Notes under the pieces: generated by a model
Database searches by the model: none
Told to the model about the DNA's origin: nothing
The model's input: only the letters and a program-made list of their open reading frames with translations
Made by a program: the position numbers and the translations under genes
Source: an uncultured Bacteroides sp.
GTDB lineage: Bacteria; Bacteroidota; Bacteroidia; Bacteroidales; Bacteroidaceae
Direction: 5' to 3'
Length of the DNA stretch: 64,000 nt
NCBI GenBank assembly: GCA_958477465.1
Contig: CAUEFX010000002.1
Span: 1 to 64,000 of the forward strand
Shown here: positions 53,058-61,092 of the stretch, piece by piece
Layout of the letters: each line of letters starts with the position of its first letter
Numbering within the stretch: position 1 is the stretch's first letter

Positions 53058-53483
53058 ATGGATATAATTGATAGATTACAAGAAATAATAGATTATGCAG
53101 GTCTTAATGTATCCTCATTTGCAAAGAAAATAGGAGTTGTAGACCAAACAATTAGAGGTATTGTTGTACAAAGAAGAAATAAACCGGGGTTTGACATCCT
53201 AGCCAAGATACTTCAAACATTTACTTGGATAGACGCAGAATGGTTAATTACCGGAAAAGGAGAGATGATTAAGCAGGAAATAACTGTAAAAACAGAGAGC
53301 AATCCATCATTAACGGAATTAATACAATACCTGCGGGAGAAAGATTTGAAAATAGAAAAGTTAATAGAAGAAAAGACGGAATTGAAAATAAAATTTGAAA
53401 TGGCAAAAAAAAGAATTGTGCAGAAAGAAGAACAAATTCACACTCTGCCTACTCCCCAAGACACAATAACCAGAGATTTCTGA
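53058..53483 (+). CDS. XRE/CI-type helix-turn-helix regulator with coiled-coil tail
   Basis: A 141-residue protein. Residues about 5-62 form a lambda-repressor-like HTH (IDYAGLNVSSFAKKIGVVDQTIRGIVVQR, then GFDILAKILQTFTWIDAEWLITGKG). Residues 85-130 are a charged coiled coil (REKDLKIEKLIEEKTELKIKFEM) that may mediate dimerisation. The GKG-E-M segment after the HTH is common in Bacteroides regulators of this class. It is divergent from the giant lipoprotein gene and AT-rich like it, so it may control that gene. Confidence 0.8.
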   Translation: MDIIDRLQEIIDYAGLNVSSFAKKIGVVDQTIRGIVVQRRNKPGFDILAKILQTFTWIDAEWLITGKGEMIKQEITVKTESNPSLTELIQYLREKDLKIEKLIEEKTELKIKFEMAKKRIVQKEEQIHTLPTPQDTITRDF

Positions 53484-53557
53484 TTATTATTCTATATTTA
53501 AAAATACAACGGGCAGACCGAGGAGAGAAGCAAACGCATCAAGATTCGTACCAATAA

Positions 53558-53649
53558 AATCGCTCATATTTTCTTAAGTGAACTGTGACCTAAAGTTAGA
53601 GCCTGTTTAAATTTTTGGGTACAGTTCACTAATGGCAACATGAGCGATT
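53558..53649. repeat. 92-bp palindromic element carrying interspersed repeat copy 2
   Basis: Two paired blocks are nested with equal 9-nt spacers: AATCGCTCAT (53558-53567) with ATGAGCGATT (53640-53649), and AGTGAACTGT (53577-53586) with ACAGTTCACT (53621-53630). The loop contains TAGAGCCTGTTTAAATTTTT (53597 on), a copy of the repeat at 9578. It lies between two convergent genes and might act as a bidirectional terminator or be a MITE-like insertion. Confidence 0.7.
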
Positions 53650-53658
53650 GCATTAAAA

Positions 53659-56202
53659 TTAATTCGATCCTCCCTGACCTCCACTGCCTTCACCGCCCTT
53701 CACGTCATCGTTCTCAATAGAACGGGCAGCTTTCTTCACGCTGGCTGTCAGTTCGCCGATCCGGTAGCTCACGCTAACCCCGAAACGCTGGCGTGAATAG
53801 CGTGAAGTGCTTTCCTGCCAAAAATCGTCTCCTGACAGAGTGTTCTTATATTTCATGTATTTCTTGAAGAAGTTACCGGCAAAAGCACTCACTGTCAGCC
53901 TTTTTTCTTTAAGGAAAGAGCGGTTGACACTCACACTGTAGTCATAGAAACTGCTACCCTTGCCTTGTAGAGAAATATACGGAGTACTACCCATCAGATT
54001 CACGCTAAGGCGGATATCCAATGGCAATGTCTGCTGCACGCCCCCATAAGCAAATACATTCCACCCGCTGTTTTCCAGATTCTGAGACGGACTCTTCAGA
54101 CGTGAATAATCTCCCCAGAGATTAAGGTACACGCGGGTTTTCGGAGAAGCGTTCCAGTTGACATAGCCACTCAGTCCCAAATGGCTGCTTTTGCCAATGT
54201 TCCGGTAAGTAGAATAAAGTACCTCCTTGCCCGTATAGCTGTTCAAGCCGGGAATGTCCCTATCATTCATCAGATCGGTTACCCGCTCGATACCATTATT
54301 ATTGAACGAGTAGTTTAAAGACATGTTTATATTAAATTTCTGTGTAAAGTTGCTATAACTCAGATTAAAGGCATGGCTTTTTTCACTCTCCAACGAAGCA
54401 TTTCCTTGAGTGATATGAGCCGGATTCGAATCATTCAAATAGGGATTCAAATACCAGATGCTGGGACGCCAGATACGCATGTTATATCCCAAACGGATGT
54501 TCGACATATCCGTGATCTTGTAACCCAGACTGGCAGAAGGCACCCAGTCATTGAAGTTCGCATTAAAACTCTGTTCCGGTTTTTCCGTATATTTCACGTC
54601 CTGCATCGTTCTTTCATAACGCACGCCGGCCCGTCCCGAAAACTTACTCACATTAATGCCATAACTGGCATACGCCGCTAAAATATCATTCAGATGTTTA
54701 TAATGGCTGCTTCTGTCCTCATCATAAATATCATCCTTATCATAACGGTTGTTATCGCTATGATTATTGCGAATGATGTACTTCAACCCTGTCTCAATCG
54801 TATGGATTTTAGCAATGGGAGTCGTATAATCGGCTTGAAAAGTATGTTCCGAACTGTTCTGTTTTCCATCAGAACGTTGGCCGGCAAGTGTTTTGTTCAC
54901 GTAATCCTCCCACCCCGGTTCCACATGACCCAGTGTATAGCCATACCATGAGTTGGAAGTACTCGGCCTTGCATTTATCTTATAAGAAAGGGTAAACATA
55001 CGTTCTTTTAGTTTACGGGAAGTACGCTGATAATCGATATTGCCGCGGACGGAATACCATGAGCCGTCGCTCTCACTATCGCTCTCATAAGAGTAGTAGG
55101 GCACTCCCGAATAAAACGGATCGGCATTCATCATCACCGTCTCGCCGCGCCCCGTTCCATCATCGCCTCCGCCATACATACCAAAGCCCATCGTGATCAG
55201 ACGCAAGGTATCTATTTCATAGCTGGCTTCCAGATTACCACTCTGGAAATGATTCTTCGATTTGTTGGAACTTTCAGACTGAATCACAGTCTCTTCCTGC
55301 CTTCCATCGGCTACCGTCTGCTTCTGGTGCTGTATGGAACCGGCATAGCTCCGGGGAGAATTATTCGCATTATAGTTATAGCGTGCAGACAGCGTCAGTT
55401 TATCTTTCTTGATAGTAGTGTACAAACTGCCTCCACCACCGGTATTGCTGCCACTTCCTGTAAAAGTAGCCGTATAACCTTTAAAGCCGCTGCCGTCCAC
55501 CGTCACAATATTAAGGATTCCACCAACTCCCTCCGCATCATATTTCGCACCGGGATTGGTTATCACCTCGATATGCTTGATTGTATTGGCCGGCATACTT
55601 TTAAGGACATCCACAGGGTTATCACTCATCATATTATCCGGCTTACCGTTCACATGAATCTTAAAACTGCTGCTGCCGTTTACTTTAATATTGTCTTCTC
55701 CGTCCACCGTCACCAGAGGAACCTTACGAAGCATTTCCAGCACAGTATTGGTTTTAGAGTCCGGATCATCCTGCACATTATATTCTATTTTGTCGATGTC
55801 TACCTTTACCAATGGTTTTTGAGCCACAATTTCAACAGCTCCCAACTCATTGGTAGCCTCCGATGTATACAACGTTCCCAAGTCCACTTCTTTCGCACCC
55901 GGCTTCACCTCAAAATCTTTAACGACGGTACTTTTACCTATCGAAGTGATCGTAATGACATACATCCCCGGCCGAGCATTCATTTTCTCTTTAAAGTTTC
56001 CCTGCATATCGGTTACAGCCATTTTCACCGCTGTGTCCGGAGCATTTTTCTCCACAATTTTAATAGTGGCATAAGGTTCCCCCTCCAGGGTAAGTGAATC
56101 GACGAGCACACCTTTTACGATATAAGAAGAGGAAGCCGTGTTTTGTGCGTAACTTACACAAGATGCAATAAGCAATACCAATAGTAGTAGTTTGTCTTTC
56201 AT
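53659..56202 (-). CDS. Outer-membrane beta-barrel protein (OMP_b-brl_3 family) with CarboxypepD_reg-like domain
   Basis: An 847-residue exported protein. Signal peptide (about 1-19, ending SYAQ), a carboxypeptidase-regulatory-like beta domain (about 25-115: VKGVLVDSLTLEGEPYATIKI), a TonB-receptor-like plug (VEIVAQKPLVKVDIDKIEYNVQDDPDSKTNTVLEML region, then VITNPGAKYDAEGVGGILNIVT), and a barrel with many aromatic strands. The very C-terminus is a Gly/Ser-rich tail (EGSGGQGGSN). It resembles TonB-dependent receptors, but it is not SusC and has no SusD partner. The substrate is unknown. No co-directional neighbour is close. Confidence 0.83.
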   Translation of the reverse strand: MKDKLLLLVLLIASCVSYAQNTASSSYIVKGVLVDSLTLEGEPYATIKIVEKNAPDTAVKMAVTDMQGNFKEKMNARPGMYVITITSIGKSTVVKDFEVKPGAKEVDLGTLYTSEATNELGAVEIVAQKPLVKVDIDKIEYNVQDDPDSKTNTVLEMLRKVPLVTVDGEDNIKVNGSSSFKIHVNGKPDNMMSDNPVDVLKSMPANTIKHIEVITNPGAKYDAEGVGGILNIVTVDGSGFKGYTATFTGSGSNTGGGGSLYTTIKKDKLTLSARYNYNANNSPRSYAGSIQHQKQTVADGRQEETVIQSESSNKSKNHFQSGNLEASYEIDTLRLITMGFGMYGGGDDGTGRGETVMMNADPFYSGVPYYSYESDSESDGSWYSVRGNIDYQRTSRKLKERMFTLSYKINARPSTSNSWYGYTLGHVEPGWEDYVNKTLAGQRSDGKQNSSEHTFQADYTTPIAKIHTIETGLKYIIRNNHSDNNRYDKDDIYDEDRSSHYKHLNDILAAYASYGINVSKFSGRAGVRYERTMQDVKYTEKPEQSFNANFNDWVPSASLGYKITDMSNIRLGYNMRIWRPSIWYLNPYLNDSNPAHITQGNASLESEKSHAFNLSYSNFTQKFNINMSLNYSFNNNGIERVTDLMNDRDIPGLNSYTGKEVLYSTYRNIGKSSHLGLSGYVNWNASPKTRVYLNLWGDYSRLKSPSQNLENSGWNVFAYGGVQQTLPLDIRLSVNLMGSTPYISLQGKGSSFYDYSVSVNRSFLKEKRLTVSAFAGNFFKKYMKYKNTLSGDDFWQESTSRYSRQRFGVSVSYRIGELTASVKKAARSIENDDVKGGEGSGGQGGSN

Positions 56203-56327
56203 GTCGCTTTTGTTGAAATTTTATAGTCTATAAGACGCAAAATCACCTGTTTTGTCACAAGGCTTGACAAAAATAAACCGTTTATCTCCCGATACGAAAC
56301 ATTCGGAGTTAAGAATAAATAAAAAGG

Positions 56328-57623
56328 TTACAATAAATAGAATATCAGCAACAAGACAGCATTTATTGCCACCACGCACCCAAATCCACCTAAAATCCAT
56401 GGGCGCAACTTGCTCTCTTTCCCTGAAAAGAACAGGGCATAGCACATGTTCACCAGAATATTGCTCACGATAGCCTGCATACTACAAGCCGTAACAACCA
56501 GCACCGCCACATTGCCTGTATTTTGCAGCAAGTTCAAGATAAAAGGGGTAATATCACTAAAACCGGAAACAAACGATAAAAGATTCAACCCTCCCGTACC
56601 GGCATAAATCAGAGTATAGTGAGTCAGCACAGTAAACACGACAAACAGCCCTGCAAAGATCAAAGCGACCTTGAATTCCAATGGGTTGTTGCTGTCCTCT
56701 TCCTCATCCGGACTTTCGGCACCGTCTGTTTTCTTCCGCCGGGAATGAATAAACCAGGCGATAGCGGCAGCCACCAAAGCCATCGTAAGCAGATAAGGAT
56801 AAATGCCCGCAAATATCTCACGGCTAAAAATAAAGATGAGTATCATGAACCGCAGGAACATCATACTTACAGCCAGCAGCATGGCAGCCACATACTCGGT
56901 AGCCTGCTCGGAATGCACATGACGACTTTTACGCGCCAGCACGGAGATGGTGGCCGTACTGCTGTACAATCCGCCGATAATACCGGATACCAATACCCCC
57001 GACTCACGGAACACATAACGCTTCAAGAGATAAGACAGATACGAAATGCCGGAAACCACCACTGTAGCCAGCCAAATGGAATAGGGCGTCAGATTGATAT
57101 CCGGAATGATGTTCTTGTCGGGCAACATCGGCAAAATGATTCCGCTGATAGCCAAGAATTTGGCAAGGGTAATCATCTCATCGTTCTTCATCCGCTGGGC
57201 AAATTCGGTAAACGTATGTTTCAATTCCGTCAGCAGCAGCACAGTCACAATTACCATCACGTAAAACCACGAGGGCTGCGTATCCACAATGGGAGCAATG
57301 CAGTAAGTTATCAGGGCTATAATAATGGTAGTAATTCCAAAAACATGAAATTGAGACTGCTTGACGTAATAGTTCAACCCGAGCAATATCCCCAAAATCA
57401 AACCGCCGCCCATAAACAGACGCATATCCGTTTTATCAAGAATATAAAGCAGATATCCCAGTATACCGATAAAAGTGAAAGTACGGTCTGTGCCGAAAAG
57501 GGTGGTCTCTCCTTCTCGTTTCAAGCTGATTCTACGCTGTGACAAACCGATAAGGAGGGAAAATAAAGTCACCAGAATGAAGGTAACCAACTCACGCGGC
57601 AGATAGTTATATAATTGTTCCAT
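56328..57623 (-). CDS. MgtC/SapB plus DUF4010 integral membrane protein
   Basis: A 431-residue polytopic membrane protein. The first about 140 residues have the MgtC-type arrangement (FSLLIGLSQRR, then GTDRTFTFIGILGYL), and the rest is the DUF4010 region (SGIIGGLYSSTATISVLARKS is its conserved core). There are about 11-12 helices. The MgtC family is linked to Mg2+ and phosphate homeostasis and virulence in enterobacteria, but these fused proteins are uncharacterised. An exact -7 box on this strand lies 23 nt upstream of the start. Confidence 0.82.
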   Translation of the reverse strand: MEQLYNYLPRELVTFILVTLFSLLIGLSQRRISLKREGETTLFGTDRTFTFIGILGYLLYILDKTDMRLFMGGGLILGILLGLNYYVKQSQFHVFGITTIIIALITYCIAPIVDTQPSWFYVMVIVTVLLLTELKHTFTEFAQRMKNDEMITLAKFLAISGIILPMLPDKNIIPDINLTPYSIWLATVVVSGISYLSYLLKRYVFRESGVLVSGIIGGLYSSTATISVLARKSRHVHSEQATEYVAAMLLAVSMMFLRFMILIFIFSREIFAGIYPYLLTMALVAAAIAWFIHSRRKKTDGAESPDEEEDSNNPLEFKVALIFAGLFVVFTVLTHYTLIYAGTGGLNLLSFVSGFSDITPFILNLLQNTGNVAVLVVTACSMQAIVSNILVNMCYALFFSGKESKLRPWILGGFGCVVAINAVLLLIFYLL

Positions 57624-57645
57624 ATACAGTTCTTTTGAATGCGAA

Positions 57646-57653
57646 CAAATATA
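57646..57653 (-). promoter_or_regulatory. -7 box of the MgtC/DUF4010 gene
   Basis: CAAATATA reads TATATTTG on the minus strand, an exact consensus match, with its near edge 23 nt before the start codon. Confidence 0.5.
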
Positions 57654-57664
57654 CAGATATTTTT

Positions 57665-57729
57665 AAGAGCCTGTTTGAATTTTATTCAAAATAAGCTGAT
57701 GAAAACTTAAATAAGAGAATTAAAACAGG
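57665..57729. repeat. Interspersed repeat copy 3, within an imperfect hairpin
   Basis: AAGAGCCTGTTTGAATTTTA (57665 on) is a third copy of the repeat at 9578. An imperfect inverted partner (AATTAAAACAGG, 57718-57729) lets the region fold into a hairpin. It lies between the CYTH gene end and the MgtC/DUF4010 promoter. Confidence 0.65.
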
Positions 57730-57736
57730 TTTTAAG

Positions 57737-58204
57737 CTACCAAGTTGTATACGGTCTTTTCATCAGATGTGAATTATAGTAGCGGACATCTCCCGTCACC
57801 TCCTCACCGATAAAAGGCGGTTTTACAAAAGTTTCATCTTCTGCATTCAATTCCACTTCCGCCACGACAAGTCCTTCATTCTCGCCATAAAATTCATCCA
57901 CTTCAAAGACATGTGCTCCGCTACGGACCAGATAACGGGTTTTATCAATCACTCCCGGTTCACAAAGTTTCATCAACTCCTCGGCTTCATTCAACGGCAA
58001 TTCTCTCTCCCACTCGTAACGGCTGGTTCCGGAAGCATTAGAAGCTCCTTTAATGGTAAGATACCCCTTTCCGTCACGGATTCGTACCCGCACTGTCCTT
58101 CCCCGGGCACTGCTTATGTACCCCTGTATAATACGGCTTTGCGCAAAAGCCTGCGATTTATAATCTCCCGAAACGAGAAACTTACGTTCAATTTCCTGTG
58201 CCAT
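57737..58204 (-). CDS. CYTH-domain protein (inorganic triphosphatase/adenylate cyclase-like fold)
   Basis: A 155-residue single-domain triphosphate-tunnel enzyme. The N-terminal EIERKFL (4-10) is the defining ExExK motif that binds metal and triphosphate. Further conserved charged strands follow (RTVRVRIRDGKGYLTIKG, RYEWERELP, DKTRYLV, FEVDEFYG, VVAEVELN). Short bacterial CYTH proteins hydrolyse inorganic tripolyphosphate or thiamine triphosphate, and no CHAD domain is present. The -7 box TACTTTTG ends only 4 nt before the ATG, so the mRNA may be leaderless. Confidence 0.88.
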   Translation of the reverse strand: MAQEIERKFLVSGDYKSQAFAQSRIIQGYISSARGRTVRVRIRDGKGYLTIKGASNASGTSRYEWERELPLNEAEELMKLCEPGVIDKTRYLVRSGAHVFEVDEFYGENEGLVVAEVELNAEDETFVKPPFIGEEVTGDVRYYNSHLMKRPYTTW

Positions 58205-58208
58205 GTTG

Positions 58209-58216
58209 CAAAAGTA
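58209..58216 (-). promoter_or_regulatory. -7 box abutting the CYTH start codon
   Basis: CAAAAGTA reads TACTTTTG on the minus strand, an exact match. Only four bases separate it from the ATG at 58204, so the predicted start of transcription falls at or inside the start codon. Confidence 0.45.
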
Positions 58217-58301
58217 GGAATGAATAATGAATAATGGACAGTGAAATCAATTTATTTTCCAACATCACCGCCCATAAATCATCATTCATAAATCAGGAAC
58301 C

Positions 58302-59363
58302 TCAAAACCGCGTCATAAATTCAATCACTAACTTATCCTGTTCGGACGGGTTGGGTATTCCTCCGTTTTTATAGAAATACTTTTCGTAGTTCAAGCGTAT
58401 ATCGGCTATAAAAGATTTGGAGAAGCTGAAAGTCAGACCGCCGGTCACACGATGGCGGGCATAATCGGTTATCGCCAACTTATCCGGTTCCGTCTCAGAC
58501 ATTGCCACCCCATCACTATGATCCGTCATCATATCATAACGCGCCAGGAAAGACATCTTATGGAAAAAACGGCGCAGCGGAATATCATAAACGGCAAAGC
58601 TGTTGACAGAGTGCATATTCTTAAAAGCGTCGTGTCCATACGTCTTATACAGATATTCCGCTTCTATATGGAATTTATCCGTTTCATAATAGATTCCGGC
58701 ATCGTACATATTGACGCGTACCTCGGCTGGCTTCATCATCTGAGTGCTCAGCGTAAGGTTCCATCCCTTCGCAAACCAAAGTTGTCCTTTCAAAGAATAA
58801 TTCAACGTTTTATGCCATTCTTTCTGTTCTGTCAGTCCAGAACCATTGAACAACCCACCTTCAAGGATGAACGGCAAGGACGCATCTTTGCGCGTATAAC
58901 CCAGAGTGGCTCCGACATCACGCACATCACCCACCTGCTTTCCGATAAACGAGCGGTTGGCAAAAAAGCGCACGTGAGGCGAACGGTGCGCATCAATCGT
59001 AAAGGGCACCCTCATCTGCCCGATTGTAAAATCGACATGCTTTACCGGAAAAATACGGGTATAAGCATCCAGCATACGGATTTTCCCCTGATCGGACAGA
59101 TCGATTTCCGCTTTATAAGCGACAATCGGAAGCACATTACCCGTCAGGCTGAAGCGTGCATTCCGTACTTGAAAACGACTTTCGTCGGTTGCCGTCTGAT
59201 ACTCGTATTTTGCCCGGATCGTTCCATGGATTACCGGCAAATAGTCGTGCAATTCCATCTTCTCCTTATCCAGTTTTTTCCCATCTACAACTTCTTCGTT
59301 CACTTGCGCCAAAGCCGTTGTCGCCAGCAGTAGTCCTGCCCCAATTGTAACCAATATTCTCAT
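58302..59363 (-). CDS. Porin, phosphate-selective O/P-like family
   Basis: A 353-residue exported barrel. Signal peptide (1-19, ending ALAQ), a short acidic linker (NEEVVDGKKLDKEKMEL), and a 16-strand-type barrel with the family region YTRIFPVKHVDFTIGQMRVPFTIDAHRSP, ending in a C-terminal Phe (FMTRF). OprO/OprP-like porins favour anions such as phosphate or pyrophosphate. Selectivity here is not established. The upstream CYTH-type phosphohydrolase is a neighbour but is downstream in the reading direction, with a 97-nt gap. Confidence 0.82.
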   Translation of the reverse strand: MRILVTIGAGLLLATTALAQVNEEVVDGKKLDKEKMELHDYLPVIHGTIRAKYEYQTATDESRFQVRNARFSLTGNVLPIVAYKAEIDLSDQGKIRMLDAYTRIFPVKHVDFTIGQMRVPFTIDAHRSPHVRFFANRSFIGKQVGDVRDVGATLGYTRKDASLPFILEGGLFNGSGLTEQKEWHKTLNYSLKGQLWFAKGWNLTLSTQMMKPAEVRVNMYDAGIYYETDKFHIEAEYLYKTYGHDAFKNMHSVNSFAVYDIPLRRFFHKMSFLARYDMMTDHSDGVAMSETEPDKLAITDYARHRVTGGLTFSFSKSFIADIRLNYEKYFYKNGGIPNPSEQDKLVIEFMTRF

Positions 59364-59388
59364 CAGATTTATCTCTTAAATTCCGGTG

Positions 59389-59396
59389 CAAAAGTA
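59389..59396 (-). promoter_or_regulatory. -7 box of the O/P-type porin gene
   Basis: CAAAAGTA reads TACTTTTG on the minus strand, 25 nt before the start. Further upstream (59429-59464) GTTACA half-sites occur three times, with TATTACA between them, possibly regulator-binding. Confidence 0.5.
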
Positions 59397-59493
59397 ACGG
59401 TGTCCCCCATACATCCTTATGACAAACAGGTTACAAATGTATTACACGTTACAAACGGGTTACATCACAGCTTCCCATAGATTGACATCCACA

Positions 59494-59529
59494 TAAAAAA
59501 ACAGAGACTGTACTCAAGCCGTACAGCCT
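59494..59529 (-). terminator. Terminator after the small membrane protein gene
   Basis: On the minus strand GAGGCTGTAC and GTACAGTCTC pair around a 7-nt loop with a one-base mismatch, followed by a run of seven T residues (59500-59494, read 3'). Confidence 0.7.
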
Positions 59530-59552
59530 CCATTTATAAGATCTACATTCTT

Positions 59553-59685
59553 TTAACCCACGAAAGAAAAACCCACAATCATGACAAGCGCCAGAATGAT
59601 GAGTGAAACAGCAATAATCTTGAGCACACGTTTTGCCTGTTCTTCCTCCTTTTGGGTGTGTTACTTTTTTCTTATTCTTACCCAT
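59553..59685 (-). pseudogene. Tiny single-helix membrane protein gene with a frameshift
   Basis: The frame from ATG 59685 starts MGKNKKKVTHPK, then becomes cysteine-rich and unlike a protein. One frame over, starting after an in-frame TAA, the sequence reads EEEQAKRVLKIIAVSLIILA followed by LVMIVGFSFVG and a stop at 59555-59553, a convincing single transmembrane helix. The original gene probably encoded about 43 residues, a basic N-terminus followed by this helix. The shift lies near the A-runs at about 59665-59650. It may be a real mutation, a slippage site or a sequencing error. It lies 72 nt downstream of prfB and is followed by a terminator. Confidence 0.6.
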
Positions 59686-59757
59686 ATATTTTTAGCTTTA
59701 AAGTTCAACGCTAACAAAGCTAAGAATAATTATTCAAACCAACCAAAGAAGAAGAAA

Positions 59758-60877
59758 TTAATTTTGCTCTTCGGATGAAAATTCCATCAAATAGGCTTTA
59801 ATGAAGCCTTCGATTTTTCCATCCATCACCCCATTGACGTCGGAAGTCTGATAATTCGTGCGATGATCTTTCACACGGCGGTCATCGAATACGTAGCTTC
59901 GTATCTGCGAGCCCCATTCTATCTTTTTCTTTCCGGCCTCCACCTTTGCCTGTTCGGCCATACGGTGCTGCAACTCTTTATCATATAAGATAGAGCGCAA
60001 TTGGCGCATGGCGTTTTCCTTATTCTTGGGCTGGTCGCGGGTTTCGGTATTCTCAATCAAAATCTCCTCTTCCTCACCGGTATAAGGGTCTTTAAACTGA
60101 TAGCGCAAGCGTACGCCCGACTCCACCTTATTCACATTCTGTCCTCCGGCACCACCCGAACGGAAAGTATCCCAAGAGATACGCGCCTGTTCGATATTCA
60201 CCTCGATACTGTCATCGACCAACGGAGTGACGAAAACCGAAGCAAAAGAGGTCATTCGTTTCCCTTGTGCATTATACGGAGAAACACGCACCAGACGATG
60301 CACCCCATTCTCTCCTTTCAAATAGCCGTAAGCATAATCACCCTCTATCTGAATGGTACAGGTTTTGATACCCGCCTCATCACCTTCCTGCAGAGTAGAA
60401 ATAGTAGCCTTATAGCCATTCGTCTCGGCATAACGCAGATACATACGCATCAGCATGGAAGCCCAGTCCTGACTTTCCGTACCACCGGCACCGGAATTTA
60501 TCTTCAGGACGCAACTCATCTGGTCGGCCTCACCGCGAAGCATGTTCTTCAGTTCCAGGTTCTCGACCGCTTCCAGCGCTTTGGTATACCCTTCGTCCAC
60601 TTCCGTTTCGGTGACGAGATCGTCTTTATAGAAATCGAAAGCCAGTTCCAGTTCATCACTCAACGTCTTGACATGGTTATACCCCTCGATCCATTTCTGC
60701 AGGTTTTTCACCTTTTTCATTTGTGCTTCGGCACGCTTCTGGTCATCCCAGAACCCCGGAGCCTGCGTTCTTAATTGTTCTTCTTCGACTTGAATTTTCT
60801 TCCCGTCGATGTCAAAGATACCTCCTCAGCGCATCTGTGCGCTCTTTCACGTCTTTAAGTTGTTCAATAGTAATCAT
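59758..60877 (-). CDS. prfB: Peptide chain release factor 2 (programmed +1 frameshift)
   Basis: RF2 ends translation at UGA and UAA. The gene needs a +1 frameshift: MITIEQLKDVKERTDALRRYL (21 codons from 60877) ends at an in-frame TGA (60814-60812). After slipping by one base the frame continues DIDGKKIQVEEEQLRTQ and so on to 59758, about 372 residues in total. The catalytic GGQ is present (SGGAGGQNVNKVES). The codon-recognition tripeptide, SPF in E. coli, reads SPY here (VRVSPYNAQGKR). A shorter reading beginning at Met 60720 is only the downstream part. Exact -7 boxes for this gene (61043-61036) and the divergent peptidase lie upstream. Confidence 0.95.
60812..60826 (-). promoter_or_regulatory. 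RF2 +1 frameshift (recoding) site
   Basis: On the minus strand AGGAGG (60826-60821) is followed by TAT CTT TGA C. The internal Shine-Dalgarno-like hexamer, slippery CTT codon and TGA with following C are the conserved autoregulatory elements: low RF2 slows termination at the TGA and raises frameshifting. Confidence 0.93.
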
Positions 60878-60967
60878 TTCAATTTACAATTTATTCCCCA
60901 TGGTCACGACCATTCTCTGATCTTTATCACACAGGTACGTCAGCGATTTACAATTTACGATTGAAAT

Positions 60968-61001
60968 AAAAGAATGCTGAGCAAAAATTAAACAGGCTCT
61001 T
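60968..61001 (-). repeat. Interspersed intergenic repeat, copy 4
   Basis: On the minus strand it begins AAGAGCCTGTTTAATTTTTG and ends CAGCATTCTTTT, a 34-bp near-identical match to 9578-9611. It lies in the divergent gap between prfB and the M16 peptidase gene. Confidence 0.8.
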
Positions 61002-61035
61002 ACTTTATCCAATCATTTTATTACTCTCGAGCGTG

Positions 61036-61064
61036 CAAAGATAAACAAAATTCCGCTACCTTTG
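61036..61064. promoter_or_regulatory. Divergent -7 boxes for prfB and the M16 peptidase
   Basis: CAAAGATA (61036-61043) reads TATCTTTG toward prfB, and TACCTTTG (61057-61064) reads toward the peptidase start at 61093. Both match TAnnTTTG exactly. -33 elements are not evident. Confidence 0.55.
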
Positions 61065-61092
61065 CTCTCACATTTAATTTGTTATCATTGAT

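Noticed and set aside
60720..60877. A separate short gene upstream of prfB, ending at TGA 60812
   Set aside because: It is the first segment of prfB joined by the +1 frameshift, not an independent gene.
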